Shown here piece by piece: positions 21,928 through 32,870 of a stretch of 64,000 nucleotides of DNA (positions are counted from its first letter, which is position 1; every line of letters starts with the position of its first letter). Under the pieces are notes generated by a model that was given only the letters and a program-made list of their open reading frames with translations, searched no databases and was not told the origin of the DNA. This DNA is from Buddleja alternifolia. Lineage: Eukaryota; Streptophyta; Magnoliopsida; Lamiales; Scrophulariaceae. The position numbers and the translations under genes are program-made. The stretch covers positions 33,966,503 to 34,030,502 of the forward strand of contig CM033396.1 of NCBI GenBank assembly GCA_019426215.1, read 5' to 3'.

Positions 21928-24524
21928 CTCAAGATGTAAATCAAGATACACCAATCGCTGATGCTCCTCCACCCTCTGAGATTCCAGTTGAAATGGATGT
22001 AGATATGGCAACTGTTGTGGATATCGCTAAAGATGTTTCTCAATCCCTTCCAGACGCTGAATCATCATCAGCCAGTGAAGAGACTTTAAACGCTGAGCGG
22101 TCAATAGAAGTGGCCCCTATCCCAACAGAAGCAATTGCCATTGTTCCCACTCCAACAGGACCTCCTCCTCGTGTCATCGATTTCTTCCCACGCGGATATA
22201 CTCCAGATATTGAATTCTACTATGCCGCCAGAGAACAAGACACTCAGACGCTTGCCGAGTTGGAAATAAACTTTCAAACAACTCTCCATCGACCCGATAT
22301 GTCCAACACCAAAAAGTTTGAATTTTTCGAGCGAATTGCAAATCTAGGACTATATGACTTAGAGCGACTTCAATCCCGCTTTGAGTACATTCGTCGTCCA
22401 GTGTTCAACAGAGCTGACTTTGATCAACAACGATTCAATCTAACCGGTCGCTCGGACGAGTCCTTTTATCCTCTGCGCCCAAGCAAAATTGTCTTCAAGA
22501 ATCCCCACATGGGTGATTGGAACAAAAATCCTGATGAGGAAGATCTGAACAAGATAGGTTATTCAGCTCTCCCCTCCGTTGTCAAGTCTCCCCAGAACGC
22601 TCTCTCTCCTAATCCACTCAAGTTATGGAAAGAAAAAGGACCGCTTGTTGCGGAGCGTCCGAATTCGGTCAACTCATGGATAGAAGATGAGGCCCATGAA
22701 TACCTTGCCAGATTATGGGCTGAAGACTATGATGAAGAAACTAAACGCTTCGAGAAATTCCTAGCCGCTAGAAAAGATCAGAACAAAGCTGACAAGCTTG
22801 GAAAGCGATGGATGATGGATACAGCCAGATGGGCTGAAGAGTTCGTTTTTCATTTCTACTCCCTTGATGAACTCATTAGATATCCATTCTTATTTACTTT
22901 TGGAATTGAATACAGACGCCGAGGTTATGCTACCTTTTTGCTTCATCAGCGCCAGCGTATTGCAGGGAATGTCAGCGCTTTGCCTCGATATAGACAACAA
23001 ATCTAAAGCCACATTCGCCAGCAGCTAGCCTTATTCAGTCAAGGCGGACGCTAAGTTTTGCATCCTCGCGAAGCGTTTGTTCAAAGAATCGGTTTGCTGA
23101 GTTGAGAGCAGTGATAGAAAATGCCCAAGCGCTGGACTACTATTCAGGGTTAAACAATTTCAGAGGATATACTCTCCACCCTGTGCTCTTCAGTGAACAT
23201 AATATTCAAGTGGCCAAGATGATCTCGCTTATTAGGCCAGTGGATCAAGAAGCAGCTCAAGCGTTCATGCCATTGATATTGGACTTTTTCAATCGTTATA
23301 CTTCAGGGATTGATTTGCCGAAAGGTGTGCAACTTGCACTAAGTACCAAAGAGCGCGAAGACGCTATATTCTTTATCCCGCAATCCAGTCTGATCAGTCC
23401 AAGGCATGAAATGGAAGCACTTGGCCCACTCTGGGTCATTGCTGTTGAAGAAGAAATTGCTCCTACTGCGGAAGTCGCTCAACTTCCTGAGGCTTCCTTG
23501 CCAGATTCTTCTAGCGCCCCGGTAGTAGAGCCCCCAGCGATTGCAGATCCAATCATGGATCAAGCAATTGAAGAAGTGCACGTGGAAATTGCTAAAGAGC
23601 CTGAAGAGCCATTTATCAGAGATAAATCCAAAGGAAAGGCTGCAGTTTCTACCTCGTCTCCCGAGTGTCCTTCTTCTGATTCAGATTCTGAGAGCGATTC
23701 AGACGCTAAAGATTTCAGACAGGCAGTACGGAACTCGCTTACAAACATTGAAGGTTCCTGCTCCAAGATCTTTGAAGCAGCTGATAGACATATCAGAATA
23801 AGTGTCTAATACGCGAAGTCGTGATATTGCAAACGCTACCAACAAAAGCACTATTTCTCTCATGAAAAGCATATCACCTCTAGTCGCTCAGCTCTCATCT
23901 GATTTCAACAATCACTTAGCTCAGAGCGCTTCGGCCGATGCTGAAAGACATGCTGCAACCGATGCTGCTGCTCAGAGCATCACTCAACAAGTTGCTCTCC
24001 TCGTCGATGAAGTTAGACTTTTGCGCAAAGATGTCGCTAATCTGAAGACCTCTCTTGATAATGTCAAGAAAGGGGAAGATAAAGAAAAGCCCATAGTGAT
24101 CTCCAAGACGGATAATAAACATTGGCGTTCGATGTTTGAAGAATTAGTCAGCATCAAGAAAATGCTATCCAAAAAGAGAAAGCCAAGGTATTATCTAGGA
24201 AGATATCCGCTTCCAGAATTGGACATCGATTTCTTGGAAGGTATGGGATTTCAACCTTATGCCGGACCGCTAAGACGACCTATTAATTGGAAACCGTCAA
24301 GTGATAAACGAAAAGATATCTATCACGATTTAATTTGTGAACTTGGTATTCCACCAAGAGAATGGACGGAAAGGTTGTTAGAGCTAAACGAAAGCGCCAG
24401 ACTTCGTAGGCATGATTATGATGAAGTTCAACATACGACGATGATTGACATCGATCGACTCCTGTTGGACTTAGCATTAGAAGTTCTCCAAGGCGAAGAA
24501 AGAGCAAAACAACAGAAAAAGTGA

Positions 24525-24763
24525 TTGAATGATTTTTTTTGCTTTATTATTATTTGTTGTCAATATAAATCATGTATGCTTAAATTTCTTACAAATGAAT
24601 GAATGATTTATCGCTGAAACATCTTGTTGAAGCTAATCTTATTATTAGCTAACTTTACTAAACGCTAACCTATATTTATTTGGGCTTTTCTTATTAGTAA
24701 CTCTTAAAATTATAAAAGAGTTATAAGAGTTAAAAGTCTTGACATCATCAAAAAGGGGAAAAT
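24525..24763 (+). other. 3' untranslated region and polypurine tract of the copia element
   Basis: Non-coding, AT-rich. AAAAAGGGGAAAA at 24750-24762 directly precedes the 3' LTR and is the polypurine primer. Confidence 0.85.
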
Positions 24764-26282
24764 TGTTAGGAAATTTCATGTTAGATGTTTTGATAATGAC
24801 AAGATAGGATTCAATGTTAGACCCCAAATAAAATGTAAGTTTCTCTTTTTCATAGATCAATGCATAAGCGTTTAAAAGGTTTGTAATTTATGTTTAGGCT
24901 TGTAAACTTTATCCTTATAGATTTTAGACTAAGTCTTAGTGACTGAATTACTAGTAGAATTCTAAGTGAGTCTATTAGAGAAGAAGTTGAAGACCAGCGT
25001 CTGAAGTTTACCAGAGATAAAGATTTTTTTCTTCTAGAGCATCCGTCAAACGCTAAGAGACCTCATTTCAGGATTCATGAATCAAGCGTTCAAATACTCA
25101 AGCGACTTATGGCAGATTCACCTGAAATAAATTCTCAAGTCATGAAGGACTTAAATGCAATCATTCAACGGACATTTATTTCCAACGGGAAATAAATTCA
25201 AATCGCATTAAATGTTTGATAAGAGCATTAAATGTGATAAGCTACTGTGACTTGTGGACAAGCCACCTTTTGCCAGACTGTCAGAAGTTTCAGAGTTTAA
25301 GCTGCTCCCGTCCAATCGGTTCCAGCGAATTTTCAGGAATGTCAGACTTTAGGTAAACTCACACTCTGCGTGAGAGGCACGCTCCTACATGTGTCCAACG
25401 GAAAAATCCCAATAAATTGCCTATAAATACCTCACCTCAGCAAAACCTAAAATACTTGTGTGTATAAACAAAAACTATACAATATTGAAAAAACTTACGT
25501 ACATACACTTGCTGAGAAAAAGCTTAGAAACTCCATAGCCAAAAATAATCCAATCTTTTTCATCTACATTCCAGTCAGTCACAAATATCTCAAATATATT
25601 CCATAAAAGAAACCTAAACTCCAACTGAGATATTCCAAGTTGTTTGATCTTCCCAAAAACAAACAAAACCCGTGTGACAAACCTCAACCTTTTATCTAAG
25701 TGAGAAAATTTGTTGATTTCCTTTCAGGCAGTATTTCTGAGTGAGAGAAGCTTGAAGAAGATGATCTTCATTGGTGCTGAAGTCTGTGTGATCAAGGAGC
25801 CCGAGATCTTTTTCACCCTTTACTATTTTGTAGAAGTTTCTGTGTGATACTTTGATCATCAACCTAGTAAATTCCTCCGAGTGAAAAGGAGAAGAAGGAC
25901 GTAGCTGGGATTACATCACCCAGTGAACCTTATACATCTTGTGTTATTTACATTTATTGTCTTATCCTTTTATTGCATTATTTATCTTTGAAAAAGACAA
26001 ATTAAAGTGCCAAGCGATTAAATTAATTAAAAGAACGCTAAAAACTCATTTCCGCTGTGCTAACACTGATTAAGTGATCTAAGCGTTATCCTACTTTGAT
26101 ACACTGCTAAAATCACTAAGTCTAAGTTATCTTTGCTGAAACGACTGACCCAAGCGCTCATCTATCCAAGCGTTCAAATCTTTAAAGTGAATACGAAATT
26201 TTTGAAGTCGAAAAAGACTTCAGGGTCTATTCAACCCCCCCCCCCCTTTCTAGACCCTTTCGTATGCCACTTGGGACCACCA
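24764..26282 (+). repeat. Copia 3' LTR
   Basis: 1519 bp, about 97% identical by eye to the 5' LTR. Differences include a one-base indel near 25274 and a longer C-run near 26237. The TATA box is at about 25422. Confidence 0.95.
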
Positions 26283-26287
26283 AAACC

Positions 26288-27008
26288 AAAAGCCCGAAAG
26301 AAGAGAGAGATAGCTACCATTGAAGACGGAAAGGAATAGAGCTACTAAGAAAGAAGGGAGGATTCACCTCTCCTAGGAAATTCACTCTTGGCTAAAGGTC
26401 TAGCTTCACTCACTAGTAAGAATTCTAAAAAGAAGAAGAATTCTGAATTTCTATCTGGGCAAAGAAAAGGATATTAGGTAAGTGTGAAACTTATGTCCAA
26501 ACTAGGAAACGGAACAGGAAAGCGAAGCGCCTAGTTCTAGACTAGGCTTAGCATGGGAAAAGGAAAGGGAGAGTGGAGTGGGCTACTGGCCCTAGCACAC
26601 TTAGATAAGGCATGGAACTAATAGCAATTGAAGAAGAATCCGCAGTAAAGACACTAGTCTCGCTCATTACCGCAATGCTCGAAAACCCCTTCGGCCCGAC
26701 CTTATCCACTTCTCTTAGAGGAAGTTTCTTGCTTGACTTTAGAATGAAATCTTACGGGCCAAACCTGATTTAATGATTCCTAAAAATGGGTTCATCTTTT
26801 TTTTTACTATCTGTATTTGGTGCATTCATTTGATTTGGTAATCAAAATCTTAAGCAATAGAAAAGACTAATGGCTTGTTCGTTTATCTACGACCAATCTA
26901 CGGTAGAAGAGAAGGTTCCATCGAAACAATTATTTATTTCAGTTCAGAGTTCCTCGTCTCTTTTTTTTTTTTTTTGAAAAAAAAAGGGGGGGTGTGGGGA
27001 GAAATGAT
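26288..27008. other. Organelle-like insertion, probably mitochondrial
   Basis: The sequence right of the copia target site lacks transposon features. It has the purine-rich, GAAAG-type character and moderate GC of plant mitochondrial intergenic DNA, and it runs into plastid ycf2 DNA. No mitochondrial gene was identified. A T-run and G-run occur at 26960-26990. Plant mitochondria often contain plastid pieces, so one nuclear insertion of mitochondrial DNA could explain both parts; this is an inference. Confidence 0.4.
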
Positions 27009-27074
27009 AAGAAGATATTGGATCCTGATACAATTAGATCTGCTCTTCATAGACAAACTTGGGATTTGCGATCT
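27009..27074 (+). pseudogene. ycf2: Plastid ycf2 fragment, plus strand
   Basis: In one frame it reads KKILDPDTIRSALHRQTWDL and RS, matching the segment of the plastid Ycf2 protein that in the intact gene lies about 110 residues after the IPQQRKHF segment. Here it is inverted relative to the next piece and cannot be expressed. Confidence 0.85.
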
Positions 27075-27455
27075 TTGAAAGAGTGAAAAGTGCTTTCGTT
27101 GTTGTGGAATAAGAAGCCTTCATATCTTAATGCACGTATTTAATTTATTCGGAGCTATTAGAGCGGGATCCACTTTTTGGGGAATATGAGTCGAAGCAAT
27201 AACAAGAATATTTCTAGTTGAACATCTTTCAGAGAGATGGTTCACTAATAGACCGAGGGATAAGTAATTCGACTCATTCACATCCAGATCATGAATGTTT
27301 GGAATCCATATTATGCAAGGAGACATTGCTTTTGCTAATTCGAATTGAAGGGTGATATAAAATCGGTCTATTTCCAGCATCATATCCATAGTTAGCGCAT
27401 TCACCATTCACCACAGTTAGCAGTTCCAGCTCCGTATCAAGGCCACGATCGATGT
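27075..27455 (-). pseudogene. ycf2: Plastid ycf2 fragment, minus strand
   Basis: The minus strand encodes the ATPase-like part of Ycf2: [60 protein letters not shown] and, after a TGA in place of an Arg codon, RLLIPQQRKHF. The intact plastid gene encodes over 2000 residues; only about 125 are here. A short GTGAATG duplication near 27405 and the stop show nuclear-style decay. It is a nuclear plastid-DNA insertion, possibly arriving via mitochondrial DNA. Confidence 0.93.
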
Positions 27456-27541
27456 CGTTTTTTTTTTACTTCAAAATAGTCACTTAAAGATGGAGAAAGG
27501 ATCAGAGAGGCGGGATTACCGATTACGATCTGTGCATCGAG

Positions 27542-28041
27542 ATGTTTAGGACTAGTGTAGCTACAGGGTCTATGGCCAGATCTTCCACTCAACGTGTTGT
27601 TGAGGATGAAGATGATGATACAGAAACACGTGGAAGTTCTAACCGTAGTAGGGTGCGACAGTGTGATGTTTCTGAGGATGCATCTATGGGTTGCAACTCG
27701 GGGGGGACGAGTACATGTGGTTCACCAATTTCGACTGAGGAAATATTGGGTTCGGGCCCAAATAGTAAGCATAAACCAACAGGAAAACAAAATGTAAAAC
27801 AAACTAGGTTTTTCCAAGCACTAGATGATTGGAAAGAGATGCAAGATGCCAAGGCGATTAGGGTTGGTCTTGCAGCACAACAGTCTTGTGATGAATGTGT
27901 AGAGGCACTAGACAGTAAGATAGGGATTACTGCGTCACAATATGTGAAAGCTATTACTGCTTTCGCCAGTGCCACAAACATCATTTGTTTCTTAAAATGA
28001 ACGAGGAAAGGCGAAGGCAGTGGGTTGAATCATTACCATGA
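27542..28041 (+). pseudogene. C-terminal part of a Myb/SANT-like Harbinger ORF1 protein
   Basis: An acidic, Ser-rich linker (VEDEDDDTETRGSSN) is followed by the C-terminal domain typical of the plant Myb/SANT-like (trihelix-type) proteins that accompany PIF/Harbinger transposases, ending FLK then MNEERRRQWVESLP after a frameshift near 27998. The N-terminal DNA-binding part is missing, so it is truncated. In intact elements the protein binds the transposon ends and recruits the transposase to the nucleus. Confidence 0.65.
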
Positions 28042-28310
28042 TATGACACTATGAACTGTAGAGTTGGTTTCCCTACCCCCATAGTTCCTTTTTTTTTATG
28101 TACTAACATTCTGAACTAAATTTATTTTTATTGTAGTATGTTTGTTATTTTTGTTATACCATGTTTTCCACCTGATATGTGTTATCTTTATTTCTCGTTC
28201 ACATGCACAACTTATAATTATGATTTTGGTGGTAAAATTGTGTGTCTTTTGAAATTTTGGGATATGGGTATACAATTTTAACAATTTAGAATAAATATGT
28301 TAAAGGACTA

Positions 28311-29689
28311 TGGCGAGTACATCTGAATATGTATCAGAGAATGACTCGGGAAGCAGTGAAGGCAGTCCTGGCACTCCTGGTAGCGACATATCAGATGGAC
28401 AAGCTGTGTAAGGAACACAGATCTCGTCACAATTCTATGTTATTAGGCATGGATTGGGTAGAAGAGATAATAAATGGTGATGATGAACGATTTTATGACC
28501 AAGTGCGCATGAATAAGCCAACCTTCATGGCACTTTGTGACGAACTCACTAGTAGAAGACTCCTTATATATGGTACTAGTGCTATTTATAGTGTCGGTGT
28601 ATGAAGAAGTAATGTTATTCATGCAAACAGTTAGGATGCATCATCGTCACAGAGACAATATGGAGCGTTTTCAGCATTCGTCGGAGACTATTAATCATCA
28701 CATAAGGCGTGTGTTAGAGGCCCTGGTGAACATGGCCTTAGATGTTATTTCGCCTCCAACTTTTAATGAAGTGTCCCCTCAAGTTTTGCACAATCTTCTA
28801 TCGCATCCATACTTCAAGGTCATAATATAGTCATATCTGCGCATAGTACTTCATTCATTCTACAAGGTTAGTTAAACTTAAAATATTCATGAATGCGAGT
28901 AAATTAATATAGATGTAAGTTACTAGGATTGTGTCGGAGTTCTTGATTCCTACATGGGAACCACGAATTAGACAAAATTCATACATATCAAGAAGGGGGC
29001 ATGTGTCACAAAATGTGCTTGCCATTTGTGACTTTGATCTGATGTTCACCTATGTGTATGCCGGTTGGGAAGGAAGTGCTAATGATGCACGTGTGCTTAT
29101 GAATGCAATAAACACTGACCAGTCATTTCCATTCCCTCCCCCAGGTTAGACACGATAGTAATACATAACGTGAGTGTTAGCATTATAATATTATATTTAC
29201 ATAATATAAGTCGCTATTAACTTAGATATATCAATTACGAAAATACTACCTTGTTGATGCTGGATACACAAATTATGGCTGTTTTCTAGCTCCATACAGA
29301 CAAGAACAATATCACATCACCGAGTTTAGGGGCCAGGGCCGACGGCCTACACAGAAGAAAGAGGTTTTCAATCACAGACATTCAAAACTAAGGAATGTAA
29401 TTGAGCGGTCATTGGGGATATTGAAAAACGTTTCCCTATCGTTTCATAGGGCATGCCAAACTATTTGGTTAGGCGTCAAACACAATTGGTCATAGCATGT
29501 TGTGTACTGCATAAATTCATAAGGAAGCACAGTAGAGATGATGAAATATTCAATATGACCGAGGCGCAACTGGAAGATGAAGATGATGTTACACAACACT
29601 ACAACAACCCCACACTTGAAGAGATCCAAATGCAGTCGATCTTTAGGGACAATATAGCAGACTGGATGTGGAGGGACATGAGCCACTAA
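28311..29689 (+). pseudogene. PIF/Harbinger DDE transposase, broken
   Basis: Recognisable pieces lie in several frames. The N-terminal helix region has VRMNKPTFMALCDEL (about 28505). Next is RFQHSSETINHHIRRVLEAL (about 28660-28725). DCVGVLD holds the first catalytic Asp (about 28930). Then come RGHVSQNVLAICDFD and WEGSANDARVL with the second Asp (about 29070-29095), LVDAGYTNYGCFLAPYR-like text (about 29250-29300), and LRNVIERSLGIL with the catalytic Glu (about 29390-29430). A C-terminal tail ends WMWRDMSH. At least four frameshifts and intron-like gaps (28828-28920, 29148-29230) separate them. It is DDE_Tnp_4 type and inactive. Confidence 0.85.
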
Positions 29690-29873
29690 TTTATAATGCC
29701 TGATGCTTATTTTGTTTCATTTGGATTACCTATTGTAATGTGCAACATTTAATTCTGGGTGATTTCTAAATGTTATTAAGTAGACATGTTTTATATATTT
29801 ACTGTCAATTTAAAACTACTACTTTTGCCTTTTCCATACATATTGTCAACGTCTTTTTGACAATTGTGTAGTG

Positions 29874-30698
29874 ATGGCACCAAGATGACGCGCGACTGCT
29901 ATACCCCCTCCTCCAGACCAATGGGATACAAAGGTTGAGGAGAGGTTCATGAATATTATGATAGATACAAATTTCCCTGAGTCATTAGCAGATGATTTTA
30001 ATGCAATGATGGAACTTCCTGATTGGACAAGAAAGCTGGAACGATTCTTTCATCGCCCATATAGTTATGACAGTGTAAAGATGAAATACTACGAGCTAAG
30101 GGAACGCCACGAAATATTCTCGAGGATGATGGCTCATCCACGTGTGAAGCACCATCACTTCACCAACACCATGACTGTACCATATTCAATCCGCGGGGAA
30201 TTGAGCGCTGTAAGTTTAGTGTTGTTCTATTCATTAGAAATATTTTAAGTGCCACAATATCTAATTTAGCTAATAATAATTATCTTTTATAATCTTTGTA
30301 CAGAACATTCCTAATGCATGGCTCTACTTTGTTACTAGAGAGAAAAGGTGGGATCTTTTGAGAGAGGTTTTCGGGGACCCTAGTGCTCCAGAAGATGAAT
30401 ATGAATACAATGATGTGGAAGAAGATGTCACAGCATCTAATGCACGAGATGTTGATGTTGTGGTCATATCTGATTCGAACCAATCGACACATTTTTCATG
30501 GTCTCAAATATGACGAATGCCCAAGAACCAAATTTGTTCGAACAAAATTCGTACACTGGATCAATAACTGCCTCAAATAGCGTTAACAATGTTAACATAG
30601 GTGGAAATTTGGATAAACGGGTGCACAATCAACAACGTCCTAGTGGATCATCAAATACAGGTGAATCCAGTACGGCTTGGTCTCGGGTTCGACGTTGA
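29874..30698 (+). pseudogene. Second Myb/SANT-like protein of the Harbinger region
   Basis: ATG at 29874, then a TGA at codon 5 and an open frame with QWDTKVEERFMNIMIDTNF and WTRKLERFFHRPYSYDSVKM, which match the N-terminal Myb/SANT-like fold with spaced Trp residues. A canonical intron (30210-30303, GTAAGT..TGTACAG) joins to NIPNAWLYFVTREKRWDLLR and an acidic tail. A frameshift near 30500 leads to a last segment ending STAWSRVRR. It follows the transposase in the same direction, which is unusual because the C-terminal half of a similar protein lies before it. Confidence 0.6.
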
Positions 30699-30769
30699 TG
30701 GCGGGTGGATGGCTTTTCACTTATGAAGTTATTTGATGTTTTCTAAATTATTTTGTTCTTATTCTTTTG

Positions 30770-30845
30770 TGTTTTATTGTATTGTATTGTTTTGTTTTGT
30801 TTTGTTTTGTATTGTATTGCATTGTACTATATTGTATTGTTATAA
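30770..30845. repeat. Pentanucleotide microsatellite (TTTTG/TATTG)n
   Basis: About fourteen imperfect repeats of TATTG and TTTTG just after the Myb-like reading frame. Confidence 0.85.
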
Positions 30846-30954
30846 AATGTAAGATATGTACATATTATGTTTAAAATACATAATTTAGCTACATAAATAA
30901 ATTATACTCATATATATGTTACGTATACACTACATGAATATATATATATATATA

Positions 30955-31039
30955 TAGGGTCAAGATCTAATACACACCCTATATTAGATAAGATATAAGA
31001 CCCAATCTACACCATTGGATCCATTAAATCCAACAGTCC
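30955..31039 (+). repeat. Left terminal inverted repeat
   Basis: Mirror of 32785-32870 with scattered mismatches; begins TAGGGTCAAGATC. Confidence 0.78.
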
Positions 31040-31320
31040 AAAAAGCAAGCAAAAAACAGGAGGAAAAACTGATTCTAATTGGGTTAGGGGTACAATAGTC
31101 ATCTGACCTCATTATACAGTATCCACCTACCAAAATAAACTGGAAAAAATCTGCCCTAAAATCTCTCAAATTGAATCGCACAAAATCTCCCCTACAATCT
31201 CTCAATTTGTTGCCAAAATTAATTCAATCAAATTATAAATTGCAGAATCACGGAAATAATCACGAAAAAGAAAAAAAAGAAAACAGAGACAAAATTAGAA
31301 TAAGCTAAACCCTTTTTAAC

Positions 31321-32128
31321 ATCTTTTTCTTCATTTCTTCATTATAGCAGGTTGATGAAAACTTCTTCATCCCTTTTTTTTTTTTTTTTGGGATGTTATG
31401 GTACTTTTCATACCTATATGTGTAAAGGTTGATGTAAATCAGGCCTGCATAATTTTGTCAACAGCTGTTCTTAAAAGCATGTATAACAGTATCTTATCAC
31501 TCAGTATACAGTATTATATAAATCAATATACAGTATGATATAACTCATTATACAGTGAATACAATAGCTAATAAACATTATACAATAGCTAATTAATCTA
31601 TTACACAATAGCTAATAAATAAATATACAGTAAATACAATGGTAATATACATTGTGTAATTAATAACATACAATTAGTGATTTCAAATTATTATACAGTA
31701 TCTTATAAACCACTACAGTAGATTATAACACATTATATAGTATCTTATAACTAATTATACAGTGTGTGTATAATCATTTGAAATCGAAACAAGATTTTTG
31801 AAAATGATTGAAAAGCTTATCTCTGCACTTATTAACTAAATGTGTTCATTTCTTATAAGTTTTTGTTTACTCTTCAAATTCTTCCAATTTTTTTTTTCTC
31901 TGGCAGGACATGTAAATATTTCATATGTTTCCTACTTTTTACCTTTGGATTCTTTACGTCTTTTTCTTCATTTCTTCATTATAGCAGGTTGATGAAACTT
32001 CTTCATCCCTTTTCTTTTCTTTTTGGATGTTGTGGTACTTTTCATACCTATATGTGTAAAGGTTGATATGAATCAGGCCTGCATAATTTTATCAACACAC
32101 GTCTGTTCTTAAAAGCATGTATAATTAA
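31321..32128. repeat. Pair of about 170-bp direct repeats inside the TIR element
   Basis: 31321-31490 and 31959-32128 share the run from TCTTTTTCTTCATTTCTTC to TTCTTAAAAGCATGTATAA, including the unusual CAGGCCTGCATAATTTT. They differ by small indels in a T-run. Confidence 0.85.
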
Positions 32129-32335
32129 CTAAGAACACACTGTATATCACCAATGTATTTATTGTATAATCGTTTATAAGCTACTATATAATGGTTTATA
32201 AGATTGGAACTGTATAATGTATAAACACACACTGTATAATGGGTTATAAAATACTGTATAATGTGTTATAATATACTGTATACTTGTTTATAAGATACTG
32301 TATAATGGTTTGAAATCACTAATTGTTTAAGTAAC
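31668..32335. repeat. Inner inverted repeat of ATACAGTATCTTATAA-type units
   Basis: 31668-31770 is mirrored by about 32217-32335, sharing CAATTAGTGATTTCAAA, TATACAGTATCTTATAAAC and TTATAACACATTATA. Both arms are themselves made of short degenerate repeats of TTATACAGTATCTTATAA, so the element could fold into a long branched hairpin. Confidence 0.75.
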
Positions 32336-32784
32336 AACAATAGTTTCTTCTTCTTCCGCCATGACTGTTCTTGAGGAGAAATTATCATCATCATCAGTAA
32401 CAACACAGAATTGACGATGATGATGATGATGAGTTGACGATTATGATGAATCGATCTTGATGATTAATTCCCTTTTATGATGAATAATGTAATTGTAATT
32501 GGAAAGATTTAGGTTATTCGAACTAATCGAATTGTTTTGTGAACAATTCTGTGAACTGATCGCGTTAATGAGATGATGAATAATGTAATTGTAATTGTTG
32601 TTATTGTAATTGGAAAGATTTATTATAATTGGAAAGAAAAAATTTATTGGGGATAAAGGAATCTGTTATAGCTTAATGAGTGGGATTTAATTTTGATCCT
32701 GCATGAGTTGGTTAGATTTCATTGACTAAAATGCCCGTGCATCATTAAAAATAATTATACATACTGAAAAAGGTAGTTAATTCT

Positions 32785-32870
32785 GGACCTTGGGATCAAA
32801 TGGTATCAATGGTGTATATTGGGTCTTAGATCTTATTTAAAGTATAGGGATGTATTTGATCCATACCCTA
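32785..32870 (-). repeat. Right terminal inverted repeat
   Basis: Minus strand begins TAGGGTATGGATCAAATACA and parallels the left end for about 85 bases. Confidence 0.78.

Larger units (their letters stand above)
20305..24524 (+). pseudogene. Third gene of the copia element: large spliced env-position ORF, decayed
   Basis: Three exon-like blocks are joined in phase: 20305-21586, 21660-21845 and 21928-24524, about 1350 codons in all. Block 1 starts MAPKASKS then has an in-frame TAA at codon 9 (a usable ATG follows at 20386). It carries a globular N-terminal region rich in Phe/Leu (FLINWDFLYDN.., PNDGVEVEH) and then a very acidic Ser/Glu run and Lys/Pro-rich tails. Block 3 contains FPRGYTPDIEFYYAAREQ, TAA stops at 23004 and 23053, a frameshift near 23095 and another near 23796. 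It ends in an Ala-rich coiled coil (about 23870-24090) and a basic C-terminus. No membrane segment or signal peptide was seen, so calling it an envelope protein is positional only. The N-terminal region recalls a plant transposon-associated domain; function unknown. Confidence 0.7.
12343..26282 (+). mobile_element. Complete Ty1/copia element, SIRE lineage, 13.94 kb
   Basis: LTRs at 12343-13860 and 24764-26282 frame the element. The target duplication AAACC is perfect (12338-12342 and 26283-26287). Inside are a Met-type primer site, gag, pol, a large third gene and a polypurine tract. The order PR-INT-RT-RH within pol defines copia. The very long gag, the 1.5-kb LTR starting TGTTAGGAAATTTCATG, an AAAAAGGGG-type polypurine tract and an extra ORF after pol are features of Sireviruses. 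By eye the LTRs differ at about 45 sites in 1.5 kb (about 3%), mostly transitions, so insertion is old enough for decay, yet gag and pol remain open. Confidence 0.95.
30955..32870. mobile_element. Non-autonomous terminal-inverted-repeat element, 1.9 kb
   Basis: The ends 30955-31039 and 32785-32870 are imperfect inverted repeats of about 85 bp, sharing TAGGGT..GATC, TAAGACCCAAT and TACACCATTG in mirrored order. Both ends abut TA-rich tracts, consistent with a TA target duplication that cannot be resolved. There is no coding frame. Inside are two direct repeats of about 170 bp and a second, inner inverted repeat. It is a large MITE or foldback-type element of a family I cannot name. Confidence 0.75.

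Noticed and set aside
20305..24524. Viral envelope glycoprotein
   Set aside because: No signal peptide, membrane span or Cys-rich ectodomain is visible; only its position after pol suggests env.
26860..26990. Named mitochondrial or plastid gene left of the ycf2 pieces
   Set aside because: The text looks organellar but I could not match it to a specific gene, so no gene is claimed.
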